64,000 nucleotides of DNA from Lachnospiraceae bacterium (GCA_902362715.1 CABIXN010000007.1:1-64000); one strand, 5' to 3'; shown: positions 25,149 through 33,270, counted from the stretch's first letter. Translations and numbers: made by a program. Notes: generated by a model not told the origin, from the sequence alone.

Positions 25149-26102
25149 TTACTTTTTCTGCGCTGTAATACTGACCCACTCGCCCTGATGTGCAATCTCT
25201 ATGACCTCAAGACCTGCAGATTCAATGGCTTCTTTTACTTCTGTTTCTTTAAAATCAATAATACCGGATGTAATCAGAATCCCTCCGGATTTCATTCTTG
25301 CCGGAATCACCGGCGCCATTGGAATAATCACATCCGCCAGTATATTTGCCACAACAACATCATACGTTTCTGTTCCGACCTTCTGCTGAAGATCGATATC
25401 ATCAATCAGATTTCCTACATAAAAGGTTCCCTGCTCTTTTGGCAGATGGTTCACTTCCATATTATCATAAGTAGAAATCATACAGTCGTCGTCAATATCA
25501 GTTCCCGTTACATGGGCCGCCCCAAGCTTTAAACTGACAATGGATAAAATCCCGCTGCCGCATCCTAAATCCAGCACCTGATCACCGGCTTTTAAAAATT
25601 TTCCAAGCTGTCTGATGCAAAGCTGTGTGGTCTCATGCTTGCCGGTTCCAAAAGAAACTCCGGGATCAATCTCTATCAGAATCTTATCCTTATCCCCATC
25701 CTCCAGGGGTTCCCAGGTAGGTTTGATAACAATATTATCAATAGTAAAGGAATGGAAAAACTCCTTCCAGTTATTAATCCAGTCTACATCCTCTGTCTGG
25801 CTTTCTGTAATGGTTCCCGCTCCCACATCTGTAAACAGACGCAGCTGTTCAAGCTCTTCTTTCACCTGTTTTAAAATTTCCGTATGATCTTCCCCGGCAT
25901 CCAGATAAAAGCTGACCTTTCCTACCCCTTCATCCGGAGGCAGTTCCGGAAGAAAGTCGATAAACATCTTGGCAGTATCTTTCTGGGACAGCTGAATGTT
26001 ATCTTCAATTTCCACGCCCTCAATTCCAAGATCCGAGAGCATACTGCTGATAAAATCTTCCGCCGCTGTGGTAGTCTCTATCGTATATTTATTCCACTTC
26101 AT
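25149..26102 (-). CDS. prmA: Ribosomal protein L11 methyltransferase
   Basis: Methylates amino groups of ribosomal protein L11. The protein has an N-terminal ferredoxin-like substrate domain and a Rossmann methyltransferase domain with VLDLGCGSGILSIVSLKLGA and the family NILADVIIPM block; DPGVSFGTGKHETT is the PrmA signature. The ATG at 26102 (317 residues) has AAGGG(TG) 6 nt upstream; a GTG three codons earlier is possible. In B. subtilis it follows dnaJ; here an 8-kb island separates them. Confidence 0.93.
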   Translation of the reverse strand: MKWNKYTIETTTAAEDFISSMLSDLGIEGVEIEDNIQLSQKDTAKMFIDFLPELPPDEGVGKVSFYLDAGEDHTEILKQVKEELEQLRLFTDVGAGTITESQTEDVDWINNWKEFFHSFTIDNIVIKPTWEPLEDGDKDKILIEIDPGVSFGTGKHETTQLCIRQLGKFLKAGDQVLDLGCGSGILSIVSLKLGAAHVTGTDIDDDCMISTYDNMEVNHLPKEQGTFYVGNLIDDIDLQQKVGTETYDVVVANILADVIIPMAPVIPARMKSGGILITSGIIDFKETEVKEAIESAGLEVIEIAHQGEWVSITAQKK

Positions 26103-26200
26103 GTTTTTCACCCTTTTTACTTACTTCACAATTTTAACGATTTGCATTACTTTTTATCATAACTGATTGGAAGCTTTGAAACAAGATATTTTTTCTTCCT

Positions 26201-27805
26201 TTAAAAACTGTTTAGCAGTCCCCCAATGCCCTCTGTTTTAAATATCTCTTTATAGTAGCTGACTTCATCCTGAATCAGCGCATCAATCACCCGCATCCCC
26301 AGCAGTTCCACCGGCGCCTGATCATCAGTCAGCAGGTAATTCCCTTTTTGATACCTATGAATCCCGGATGCTGTCTCCTCCATCAGGCCCTTTAATTTTG
26401 GATCGGTAATCTTAGCGGCTCCTGCTTTCAGTTCTTCTGCAAGATCTTCACTGCTCCCGGCAAACAGCTCCCGGTTGGTGCTGTAGGGAACATCCACAGT
26501 TACCACGTCATGAAATACGGAAGCAATGGTGTCTGAGAGATATTCATTGATGTTTCCCTTTTCCTCCGTATGCATATTCATATTGACAACCATCACCCCG
26601 TCTTCTGTGAGATGATCTTTTACCATAGTAAAAAATTCCTGTGAAGACATCTGGAAAGGAATGGTAATATCCTGATAAGCATCCACCATAATAACATCAT
26701 ATTTTTTATCTACTGCCTGCAGATAAGCTCGTCCGTCATATGTTGTTACAGGAATATCCTCTGCTAATTCAAAATGTTCTCTGGCCAGATCTGTGATTTT
26801 CTGATCAATTTCTACGCCCTCCACAGATGCATTGGGGAAATATTTTCTGCACTGGCTGGCAAAGGTTCCTGTGCCCATCCCAAGAACCAGAATCGTTGGA
26901 TCTTCCTTTTGGGAAATATGAGCCATCACCGGTGCTGACAGTGCATAATCATAATACATGCCGGTGAGACTGTCGTCTTTTTTCATAATGGACTGAACGC
27001 CAAACAGGACATTTGTGGAAAGAATCACACTGTCATCTGTGTCTTTTACCTGCAGATAATTGTAAATAGACTCTCCTTCGTACAGCAGGTTTTTCTCCCA
27101 GAATGCAAAGCTCTGAAAGGAAGTGCCAAACAGTGCGCAGATGAGAAACAGGACAATTCCAACAATACATTTTACGATCTTTACCTTTACACTCAGAAAA
27201 TAAATCAAAGCCAGAACAAGTAAGATTCCCGCAAAGATAAAAAATGTAACGGCAGTACCCACAGCCGGAATGGTCACAAAGGTGGGAAGAAAGGTACCGA
27301 TAATACTTCCGATGGTATTAAAAGCCCCTAAAGTTCCCACAGTTTTTCCGTTATTTTCTAAATTATCCACAGAATATTTCACCAGAGACGGAGTTACTGT
27401 CCCCAGCAAAAACAGCGGAAATACAAAAATAATCATACAGGCTAAAAATGCCGCCCACACAAGAAAATTACTGTTAATGGTAAATACCAGCGCTGCCGAA
27501 ATTCCCAGCACAACATATTTTCCAAGCACAGGAATTGCGGCAATCCAGACCGCCGCAAACAAAAGCCTTGCATACAGCTTGTCCGGGTTTGGGTTTTTAT
27601 CCGCGCTTCTGCCGCCCCAGATATTTCCCAGAGCCATGGCAATCATAATCGTTCCGATAATAATGGTCCAGACAATCTGGGAGGAGCTGAAATAAGGAGC
27701 CAAAAGCCTGCTGGCTCCAAGCTCCACCGCCATAACTGACATGCCCGCAAAAAATTCTGTAAGATATAAATAGTATTTGTTTTTTAACAATTTCCGTTCT
27801 TTCAT
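26201..27805 (-). CDS. Membrane-anchored spermidine-synthase-like protein
   Basis: A 534-residue two-part protein. Residues about 15-255 hold seven or so hydrophobic helices resembling a half-transporter (FFAGMSVMAVELGASRLLAPYF start). Residues about 270-534 form a SpeE-like Rossmann domain with TILVLGMGTGTFASQC, VEGVEIDQK and IMVDAYQD. The polyamine synthase catalytic Asp region is altered (VDAYQDITIP). Such fusions are widespread and mostly uncharacterised. GAGG 6 nt before ATG 27805 sets the start. It has its own promoter and lies at the prmA-side edge of the island. Confidence 0.8.
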   Translation of the reverse strand: MKERKLLKNKYYLYLTEFFAGMSVMAVELGASRLLAPYFSSSQIVWTIIIGTIMIAMALGNIWGGRSADKNPNPDKLYARLLFAAVWIAAIPVLGKYVVLGISAALVFTINSNFLVWAAFLACMIIFVFPLFLLGTVTPSLVKYSVDNLENNGKTVGTLGAFNTIGSIIGTFLPTFVTIPAVGTAVTFFIFAGILLVLALIYFLSVKVKIVKCIVGIVLFLICALFGTSFQSFAFWEKNLLYEGESIYNYLQVKDTDDSVILSTNVLFGVQSIMKKDDSLTGMYYDYALSAPVMAHISQKEDPTILVLGMGTGTFASQCRKYFPNASVEGVEIDQKITDLAREHFELAEDIPVTTYDGRAYLQAVDKKYDVIMVDAYQDITIPFQMSSQEFFTMVKDHLTEDGVMVVNMNMHTEEKGNINEYLSDTIASVFHDVVTVDVPYSTNRELFAGSSEDLAEELKAGAAKITDPKLKGLMEETASGIHRYQKGNYLLTDDQAPVELLGMRVIDALIQDEVSYYKEIFKTEGIGGLLNSF

Positions 27806-27839
27806 GGATTTCCTCATCTTTCCTAAGCTTCTGATTATT

Positions 27840-27868
27840 ATAGTATAGACAAAGGAAATTATTGTCAA
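27840..27868 (-). promoter_or_regulatory. Promoter of the spermidine-synthase-like gene
   Basis: Minus strand TTGACA (27863-27868), 17 nt, TACTAT (27840-27845), about 30 nt before the preferred start. Confidence 0.65.
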
Positions 27869-27898
27869 TCATAGAACGAAAGAGATAACTTCACATGC

Positions 27899-27928
27899 TG
27901 AAAGCCGGAGATTTCTCCCCGGCTTTCA
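27899..27928 (-). terminator. Strong hairpin after the MFS transporter gene
   Basis: TGAAAGCCGG (27899-27908) pairs with CCGGCTTTCA (27919-27928) with further AGA/TCT pairing inside. No T-run follows on either strand, so termination efficiency is uncertain; it closes the cupin-MFS unit. Confidence 0.5.
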
Positions 27929-27966
27929 AATGGTAAATATTCATTGAAATTGTTGACTTATTTTTT

Positions 27967-29247
27967 TCAAGTCTCGCTCTGCTGCTCCAGTGAGCTTCCT
28001 ACTGCTCCTTTTACTTTTACGAAAGCAATCAGAATTGCTCCCACAATACTGATGGATGCAAAGAGCAGATATGGAATGGTATATCCCTCAAATCTGCCTC
28101 TGAAAACTGCCAGCAGTACGAAAGAAAGTGATCTTACAACGCCCACTACCATATTCATACAGCTGTATGAAACAGTAAAGTCGCGGCGTCCGAATACATA
28201 GCTTGCCATGGAAGGCGGGAAGTTTCCGTTTCCTCCAATTGCAAATCCCAGCATAAAAATACCAATATACATGCAGAAACTAGACGGAAGAATCAAAAAT
28301 ACAATACCTACAAAATACCAGAATCCGAAAATGACAGAGGTCAGCTTTGTTCCGATCTTCTGATCTACAACACCCCAGAGCCAGGAGCCAACCATACCGA
28401 TAATCGCAGCAATAGTAACTGTATACATAGCAGTATTTACGCCAAATCCTCTTGCTGTCTGGAAATAATCAACCAGCTGGGACATAATGCCTAAGGTTGC
28501 CAGTCCAAAACATCCGTATCCGATTCCAAGAACCCATACCTTTGGATTTTTTAACGCATCTTTATAAGACAATGTCTCCACATTTTTCAGTTCTGCCTCT
28601 TCTTTATGTATCAGCGCTGCAACCTCCGGATCATTATCAGGGAGACATCCTGCCTCTTCCGGTGTTGCTTTTACAAAGAGGATAATAAATACCGCTACAA
28701 TGGCAATTACAATACCCATAATTGAAATCGCCCAGGAAATATTTAAACGCTGTGTTAACGCATTTAAAATCAGATTGATAATAGCGCTGGCCAGATTCAT
28801 TCCGATGGTAACAAATCCCATAACAATTCCCTTTTGGGTAGGAAACCAGTTGGCACAGATAGCAAAACCACAGTTAAGAGCAAACGCATTGATAAATACA
28901 ACCATTAAAACCAGCATAACTGCATACATAGCCACTGACATGGAGTTTCCATAAAGTATGGTGCTTGCCGCCGCCAGAAACATGGTAATTACCGTAACCC
29001 TCTTTAATCCAAACTTTTTAATCAGGCCGCCCCAGAACACCACTAAAAACAGAGCAATAATCTGTGCCGGTGTGGATATAGAGAGCAGTAAATCTGCATC
29101 CCAGCCTTTAAATGCCGCCATATTCGGTACGATGATGTTAAGACCATCTACCGTCATACCTGTCATAAAGAACAGAAGAATTACTTCATAACCAATAATT
29201 CCCCAGCCTTTTTTTCCGAAATTATAACTTACTTTATTCTGATTCAT
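27967..29247 (-). CDS. MFS transporter, oxalate/formate antiporter (OFA) type
   Basis: A 426-residue major facilitator with about 12 transmembrane helices and a central hydrophilic loop (about 195-225, KATPEEAGCLPDNDPE). The first half carries the substrate-binding-family features of monocarboxylate/OFA transporters (MTVDGLNIIVPNM, GLIKKFGLKRV, FALNCGFAICANWFPTQKGIVMGFVTIGMNLASA). Likely substrates are small organic anions, but none can be named. It follows the cupin gene by 52 nt and probably shares its promoter. It is placed with the phosphotriesterase-family hydrolase across the divergent promoter region. Confidence 0.85.
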   Translation of the reverse strand: MNQNKVSYNFGKKGWGIIGYEVILLFFMTGMTVDGLNIIVPNMAAFKGWDADLLLSISTPAQIIALFLVVFWGGLIKKFGLKRVTVITMFLAAASTILYGNSMSVAMYAVMLVLMVVFINAFALNCGFAICANWFPTQKGIVMGFVTIGMNLASAIINLILNALTQRLNISWAISIMGIVIAIVAVFIILFVKATPEEAGCLPDNDPEVAALIHKEEAELKNVETLSYKDALKNPKVWVLGIGYGCFGLATLGIMSQLVDYFQTARGFGVNTAMYTVTIAAIIGMVGSWLWGVVDQKIGTKLTSVIFGFWYFVGIVFLILPSSFCMYIGIFMLGFAIGGNGNFPPSMASYVFGRRDFTVSYSCMNMVVGVVRSLSFVLLAVFRGRFEGYTIPYLLFASISIVGAILIAFVKVKGAVGSSLEQQSET

Positions 29248-29299
29248 CTAACCTCTCCTATCAATGATGTAGTCCCTTACCTTACATCATTTCCCCAAT

Positions 29300-29656
29300 T
29301 TACTGCAGATTTGCAGGAAGCATACTTGCGATTACCAGCATGGTAGCCGGATAATTTGTTTTATTCAGAATGGATTTTCCTTCTCCTGTATCAAAATGCA
29401 TAGAATCATGTTTCTTCAGTACACAGATTTCATTTCCATCTTTATCAGAAACAGTCATTTCTCCTTCCAGTACAAAGTAAATCAGTTCTACCGGCGGCTC
29501 CACATATTCTGTTCCACCCCCCGGAAGAAAATGTGACATTCCCAATGTGAAGTTTTCACATCCGCTCTCCTCTACACTGTGAAGTCTGATTGCACGCATA
29601 TCAAAATGTCCCGGTGCATTGTAGGCTACTGCCTCGTTTACTTCTACTTTTCTCAT
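29300..29656 (-). CDS. Cupin-domain protein
   Basis: A 118-residue single cupin. The two motifs are degenerate: the first reads around FLPGGGTEYVEPPVELIYFVLEGEM and the second HDSMHFDTGEGKSILNKTNYPATML, so the usual metal-binding histidines are only partly present. It could be an isomerase, a sensor or a small ligand-binding protein; the sequence does not decide. AGGAG-like site before the ATG. First gene of the cupin-MFS unit. Confidence 0.8.
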   Translation of the reverse strand: MRKVEVNEAVAYNAPGHFDMRAIRLHSVEESGCENFTLGMSHFLPGGGTEYVEPPVELIYFVLEGEMTVSDKDGNEICVLKKHDSMHFDTGEGKSILNKTNYPATMLVIASMLPANLQ

Positions 29657-29695
29657 TGTTTAGTTCTCCTTTCATCTAACAGCTTTGTTGTGAGA

Positions 29696-29724
29696 ATTGT
29701 ATCAAACCCCTTTTTGAATTGGAA
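29696..29724 (-). promoter_or_regulatory. Promoter of the cupin-MFS unit
   Basis: Minus strand extended -10 TGATACAAT (TACAAT at 29696-29701) with TTCCAA about 17 nt upstream as a poor -35. A weak -35 next to a good extended -10 would fit activator dependence, for example on the LysR protein of the island. Confidence 0.5.
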
Positions 29725-29848
29725 ATTCATTTTTTTGCTAATGCTTATGTCAGAACAGAATAACCAGTCACCAGATAGGAACTACCTAAAATCTTTATCC
29801 AAAAAGCATAAAAACAAACTATAAACAAAAAGCTTTAAAACAAAAAGC

Positions 29849-29935
29849 CACAGAACATAACTGAATTTTATCCTGTGGCTTTGGTGCATATGTCTTCGGA
29901 TCTGTCTGCTGCAAACAGCAGATCAGAAAAACACA
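29849..29935 (-). ncRNA. Candidate small RNA with terminator, minus strand
   Basis: In the 544-nt cupin/hydrolase intergenic region the minus strand holds a hairpin TCTGCTG-CAAA-CAGCAGA (plus positions about 29904-29921) and then a terminator-like stem, GCCACAG/CTGTGGC (29847-29880 region), followed by TTTTTG. The terminator lies upstream of the cupin promoter, and no gene ends there, so it should stop a separate short transcript. A weak TTGATA-17-TATGTG promoter lies upstream. Expression is unverified. Confidence 0.3.
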
Positions 29936-30087
29936 TACTTTTACTATATTTAATTATCAACTTATATTTTGACGAAAAACCCCGTATCATCTTTTTTATT
30001 TATTTGTTTCAGGCAAGTTAAAGTATAACTGATCTGATAAAAAGGTTGAAATACAGTTTGCGAATAACCTTATAACGAATCGTTTCC

Positions 30088-30100
30088 GGGATCTGATCCC
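30088..30100. promoter_or_regulatory. Palindrome upstream of the hydrolase promoter
   Basis: GGGAT-CTG-ATCCC is a perfect 5-bp inverted repeat, 7 nt upstream of the -35. This is a plausible activator position. A direct repeat TTTCAGGCAA also occurs at about 30007-30016 and 30168-30177, on either side of the promoter. Confidence 0.4.
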
Positions 30101-30106
30101 TGCTTC

Positions 30107-30136
30107 TTGACCGTTTCAAGCTGCTTCCTTTATACT
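30107..30136 (+). promoter_or_regulatory. Promoter of the phosphotriesterase-family gene
   Basis: TTGACC (30107-30112), 18-nt spacer, TATACT (30131-30136). The transcript would start near 30143, about 58 nt before the ATG. Confidence 0.65.
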
Positions 30137-30200
30137 GAAGACACAGACAAAAATAACTCCGTATCGTTTTCAGGCAAAAACATTCAGGAGGTTATTTTTA

Positions 30201-31205
30201 ATGAACAATCAAACAATCAATTCTGTAACAGGTCCTCTGAGCACTGACCAGCTGGGCCGTACTCTTATGCATGAGCATTTCTTATTTGGTTACTGCGGTT
30301 TCCAGGGAGACGCTACTTTAGGCGGTTTTCAGGAAGAAGCTTATCTGTCTGCCTGCTTACAGGCCATTGCGGATGCAAAGTCTTATGGCATTCAGACCAT
30401 TGTAGACGCAACCACCAACGAATGCGGCAGAAATGTTAAGTTTCTAAAAAAGCTGTCTGAAATGACTGGAATGCAGATTATCTGTTCTACCGGCTACTAT
30501 TTCGAAGCCGAAAGTTCTTTTGCTTACTGGCAGTTCCGCAGCGGGTTTGCCGATATTGAACAGGAAATCTATGAAATGATGAAAGCTGAGATAACCTGCG
30601 GAATCGAGGGCACCGATATCAAAGCCGGGGTCATTAAGCTTGCCAGCAGCAAAGACCAGATCACTCCTATGGAAGAACATTTCTTTAAGGCTGCTGCCCG
30701 GGTTCAGAAAGAAACCGGAGTAGTTATCATTACCCATACCCAGCAGGGAACTATGGGACCTGCACAGGCCAGACTGCTGATTGAAAATGGTGCAGACCCG
30801 TCAAAAATTGCTATCGGGCATATGTGCGGCAGTCTTGATCTTGCTTATCATGAAGAAGTTTTATCTTATGGCGTTTATATCAACCTGGACAGATTTGGTC
30901 TTCAAGGTGATTTATTCCATACACCTACAGATGAACAGAGAATGAATCTGATCCAGACACTGGCAGAAAAAGGCTATGGAAATAAAATCCTGCTGGGACA
31001 CGATTCTGTAAACGTAAACCTGGGCCGGCCTATTGTAATGACCGATTTTATGAAAGAGGCCTTAAAAGACGCCAATATCCGCACGATCGGCTGTAAAGTA
31101 CTTCCAGGCTTAAAACAGCGCGGACTGTCTGACTGCCAGATTGAAGCTCTGCTTACTGACAATCCAAAAGAAATCTTTTCTGACAAAGTAAAAGCCGGGA
31201 GGTAA
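30201..31205 (+). CDS. Phosphotriesterase-family metal-dependent hydrolase
   Basis: A 334-residue TIM-barrel amidohydrolase of the PTE family, which includes lactonases, phosphotriesterases and PHP-like proteins. All metal ligands are visible: H24 and H26 (MHEHF), the bridging lysine K146 (GVIKLASS), H179 (ITHTQ), H207 (IGHMCG) and D268 (LLGHDSV). An active binuclear enzyme is therefore expected; a lactone or ester substrate is more likely than a phosphotriester, by family experience. AGGAGG precedes the ATG. The DUF1097 gene follows with its ribosome site overlapping the end of this gene. Confidence 0.88.
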   Translation: MNNQTINSVTGPLSTDQLGRTLMHEHFLFGYCGFQGDATLGGFQEEAYLSACLQAIADAKSYGIQTIVDATTNECGRNVKFLKKLSEMTGMQIICSTGYYFEAESSFAYWQFRSGFADIEQEIYEMMKAEITCGIEGTDIKAGVIKLASSKDQITPMEEHFFKAAARVQKETGVVIITHTQQGTMGPAQARLLIENGADPSKIAIGHMCGSLDLAYHEEVLSYGVYINLDRFGLQGDLFHTPTDEQRMNLIQTLAEKGYGNKILLGHDSVNVNLGRPIVMTDFMKEALKDANIRTIGCKVLPGLKQRGLSDCQIEALLTDNPKEIFSDKVKAGR

Positions 31206-31210
31206 TTTCA

Positions 31211-31717
31211 GTGAGTCGAAAAACAATTATACTATTTTCTATCTGGACCAGTTTTCTTTCTGCAGTCTTTTATCATTTTTATAACAGCTGGACAGATTTC
31301 GGCATTCCCTGGGTGATGTTTGTATGTCTTGGAATTTATTTTGCCATGGATCTTGCTCCCAAACAGTCTCCCGGCCTTTTACTGTCAGCTTACTGCGGCC
31401 TTGCATGGGGACAGTTTGATTTCCTTTTGATTTTTGTATTCGGTACCCTCATGGGCCTTGGTACTGCCGCCGGAAGTTTTCTCTCCATTGTGCTGGGCAC
31501 AACAGTCAGCATGTACATACATTTGCAGATACTGAAAAACACACCACTGAGACACATGCCAATTATTTTTGCCGGAGTCTGCTTAACTTTTTCTCAGGGA
31601 GGCGAAAACATCATCGGCCTTGCTGTTACATTTTTCCTGGGAATCCTGCTGGCAGCGCTCTGCTCCGGAGGACAGCGGTTTTTAATGAAGAAATTTCCGT
31701 TAGAATCTCAGTCTTAG
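31211..31717 (+). CDS. DUF1097 family membrane protein
   Basis: A 168-residue hydrophobic protein with about five transmembrane helices (roughly 7-25, 30-45, 55-75, 78-100, 115-150) and a basic C-terminus. DUF1097 members are uncharacterised integral membrane proteins. The start is GTG at 31211: GGGAGG, formed by the last codons of the hydrolase gene, lies 8 nt before it, so translation is coupled. It may move the substrate or product of the hydrolase, but that is inference. Confidence 0.78.
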   Translation: MSRKTIILFSIWTSFLSAVFYHFYNSWTDFGIPWVMFVCLGIYFAMDLAPKQSPGLLLSAYCGLAWGQFDFLLIFVFGTLMGLGTAAGSFLSIVLGTTVSMYIHLQILKNTPLRHMPIIFAGVCLTFSQGGENIIGLAVTFFLGILLAALCSGGQRFLMKKFPLESQS

Positions 31718-31755
31718 TCATATAATTGCACACTGTAATCTGCGGATTTTAAAAA

Positions 31756-31797
31756 GCCGTCACTTTCCAGACAAAATGGAAGGTGACGGCTTTTTTT
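31756..31797 (+). terminator. Strong terminator after the DUF1097 gene
   Basis: GCCGTCACTTTCCA (31756-31769) pairs with TGGAAGGTGACGGC (31777-31790), one G-U, followed by T7 (31791-31797). An A5 run before the stem makes it usable on the minus strand too, for the convergent SDR gene. Confidence 0.9.
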
Positions 31798-31798
31798 A

Positions 31799-31846
31799 CT
31801 CTATAGGAAATACTGTGTTGTGATAAAGCTGAAAAGTGCCGATGCC
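31799..31846 (+). repeat. Dispersed 48-bp repeat, copy 2
   Basis: Identical at 46 of 48 positions to the reverse complement of 13060-13107. The copy begins 2 nt after the T-run of the hydrolase-operon terminator and ends 23 nt before the SDR stop. The far end lacks the second TAGGAA-type arm that copy 1 has. Confidence 0.85.
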
Positions 31847-31869
31847 TTATGTAATTTTAAATACTTTTG

Positions 31870-32631
31870 TTACAGGGTGCATCCATAGTCTACTACAAGG
31901 ACCTGTCCGGTAACTGCTTTTGACATATCGGAAGAAAAATAAAGAATTGCATTTGCCTGATCCTCCACACTGGCTTCCGGCACCTGCATATACATATGTT
32001 CCGAGCAAAGATCTGCGAACTCTTTATCAAATGTGGCAAGCTGCTCCGGTGTATTTAAAGGCGTCGGTGTGGGCCCCGGGCAAACTGCGTTACAGCGGAT
32101 TCCTTTTCCCGCAAACTGGATTGCAACATTCTTGGTCATGGCAATTACCGCCGCCTTTGTAGCACTGTATGCAATACCGCTGTTAGCAAATACACCGCCG
32201 ATAGAAGACACATTGACAATAGAAGCCAAACTTTGATTTTCCATATATTTCAGCGCCGCCCGTGTCATATAAAATACCGAATCCTGATTCACTTGACAGA
32301 TTTCTTTCCACCACTCATCAGAACATCTGGTAATCGGCCGGTGCTTATCAGCCATTCCCGCATTATTCACCAGAATATCAACTGCCCCAAAAAACTGGAA
32401 GGCTGTGTCTGCAATTTTTTCACAGTCTTCCTTTACGCTGACATCTCCCTGCACGGATATGGCCCTGCCGCCATTTTTTACTATTTCTGCTTCCACTTCC
32501 TTTAATTTCTCCAGCCGCCTGGCCGCCAAAACCACATTTGCCCCTTCGTTGGCAAACATAATAGCTGTTTTTTTACCAATTCCTGAATTAGCTCCCGTAA
32601 TAACAGCTGTTTTTCCTTCTAATAATCCCAT
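31870..32631 (-). CDS. Short-chain dehydrogenase/reductase
   Basis: A 253-residue classical SDR. The cofactor motif TGANSGIG (12-19), NNAG (89-92), and the catalytic Ser143, Tyr155 and Lys159 (YSATK) are all present. Arg residues after beta 2 (AARR) suggest NADP preference. Substrate unknown: 3-oxoacyl, sugar, or hydroxysteroid oxidation are all possible for this fold. AGGAGG precedes the ATG. It has a consensus promoter with MarR-type operators and is divergent from marR, which very probably represses it. Confidence 0.88.
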   Translation of the reverse strand: MGLLEGKTAVITGANSGIGKKTAIMFANEGANVVLAARRLEKLKEVEAEIVKNGGRAISVQGDVSVKEDCEKIADTAFQFFGAVDILVNNAGMADKHRPITRCSDEWWKEICQVNQDSVFYMTRAALKYMENQSLASIVNVSSIGGVFANSGIAYSATKAAVIAMTKNVAIQFAGKGIRCNAVCPGPTPTPLNTPEQLATFDKEFADLCSEHMYMQVPEASVEDQANAILYFSSDMSKAVTGQVLVVDYGCTL

Positions 32632-32645
32632 GTTCCGCCTCCTGT

Positions 32646-32657
32646 TTCGTATACGAA
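32646..32657. promoter_or_regulatory. MarR-type operator 1
   Basis: TTCGTATACGAA, a perfect 12-bp palindrome between the SDR promoter and its ribosome site. Confidence 0.75.
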
Positions 32658-32676
32658 TTATTTGTGCAAAAAAATA

Positions 32677-32688
32677 TTTGTATACGAA
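32677..32688. promoter_or_regulatory. MarR-type operator 2, at the SDR -10
   Basis: TTTGTATACGAA, one base from operator 1, ending at the edge of the SDR -10 (32688-32693). Occupancy would block polymerase at the SDR promoter. Confidence 0.75.
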
Positions 32689-32716
32689 TTATATGGAAAA
32701 TTTTGCTTTTTGTCAA
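32688..32716 (-). promoter_or_regulatory. Consensus sigma-A promoter of the SDR gene
   Basis: Minus strand TTGACA (32711-32716), 17-nt spacer, TATAAT (32688-32693): a full consensus match, so repression must supply the control. Confidence 0.85.
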
Positions 32717-32725
32717 GAACATGTA

Positions 32726-32754
32726 TTGACTTATTGCACAATATATGAGATATT
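32726..32754 (+). promoter_or_regulatory. Promoter of marR
   Basis: TTGACT (32726-32731), 17 nt, GATATT (32749-32754). It is back-to-back with the SDR promoter. Confidence 0.55.
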
Positions 32755-32765
32755 TTGTATACGAA
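32754..32765. promoter_or_regulatory. MarR-type operator 3, at the marR transcription start
   Basis: TTTGTATACGAA, identical to operator 2, placed at the downstream edge of the marR -10, which predicts autorepression. Confidence 0.75.
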
Positions 32766-32823
32766 TTTATTATCTTTTATACAACTACTAATAGAGAAAT
32801 TACAAAACCGAGGCAATCTGATT

Positions 32824-33270
32824 ATGCAGACACAAAAATTTGAATATGGAGATACCTTTTTTTCTTTTATGAATGAATTTGACAAATTGGAACGGCTGAT
32901 CTGCCAAAAGACATCTCTTTACAGCGGACAGCCCCGTATTCTTACAGTCCTTATGACAGAGGAGGGTATTTCTCTGAAAAAACTGGCCGAACTTACGAAA
33001 CTTGGTATGCCAAGCCTTTCCGTATCTGTCAGAAATCTTGAAAAAGCACATTTTGTATACAAAGAGGCGGTCCCTAACGATAACCGGACATCCCTTATTT
33101 ATCTTACAGCGGAAGGTCGGAGGCAGGCAGAAAATTTTCATAAGCTGATACATGGTTTTTTTCAGGAACTGAATGATTCCTTTCTAAAAAATCATCCGGA
33201 TAACCTGTCAGAAATTATCGGCATGTTTCTTAACACCACGCTCTCCTATCATCAGCAGCTTAAATCCTGA
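32824..33270 (+). CDS. MarR-family transcriptional regulator
   Basis: A 148-residue winged-helix protein: N-terminal dimerisation helix, helix-turn-helix around GISLKKLAELTKLGMPSLSVSVRNLEKAHFVYKE, and a wing with NDNRTSLIYLTAEGR (the D-x-R motif of MarR). GAGG 10 nt before ATG 32824 sets the start; an upstream in-frame TTG at 32755 lies inside operator 3 and is rejected. The three palindromes in the divergent region make it the likely repressor of itself and of the SDR gene, released by a small ligand. Confidence 0.88.
   Translation: MQTQKFEYGDTFFSFMNEFDKLERLICQKTSLYSGQPRILTVLMTEEGISLKKLAELTKLGMPSLSVSVRNLEKAHFVYKEAVPNDNRTSLIYLTAEGRRQAENFHKLIHGFFQELNDSFLKNHPDNLSEIIGMFLNTTLSYHQQLKS

Noticed and set aside
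29847..29880. Hairpin as attenuator of the cupin-MFS operon
   Set aside because: A good extended -10 for the cupin lies downstream of it (29696-29701), so the hairpin is outside that leader.
32755..32823. N-terminal extension of MarR from an in-frame TTG
   Set aside because: It would begin inside operator 3 and has no ribosome site; the ATG at 32824 has GAGG.
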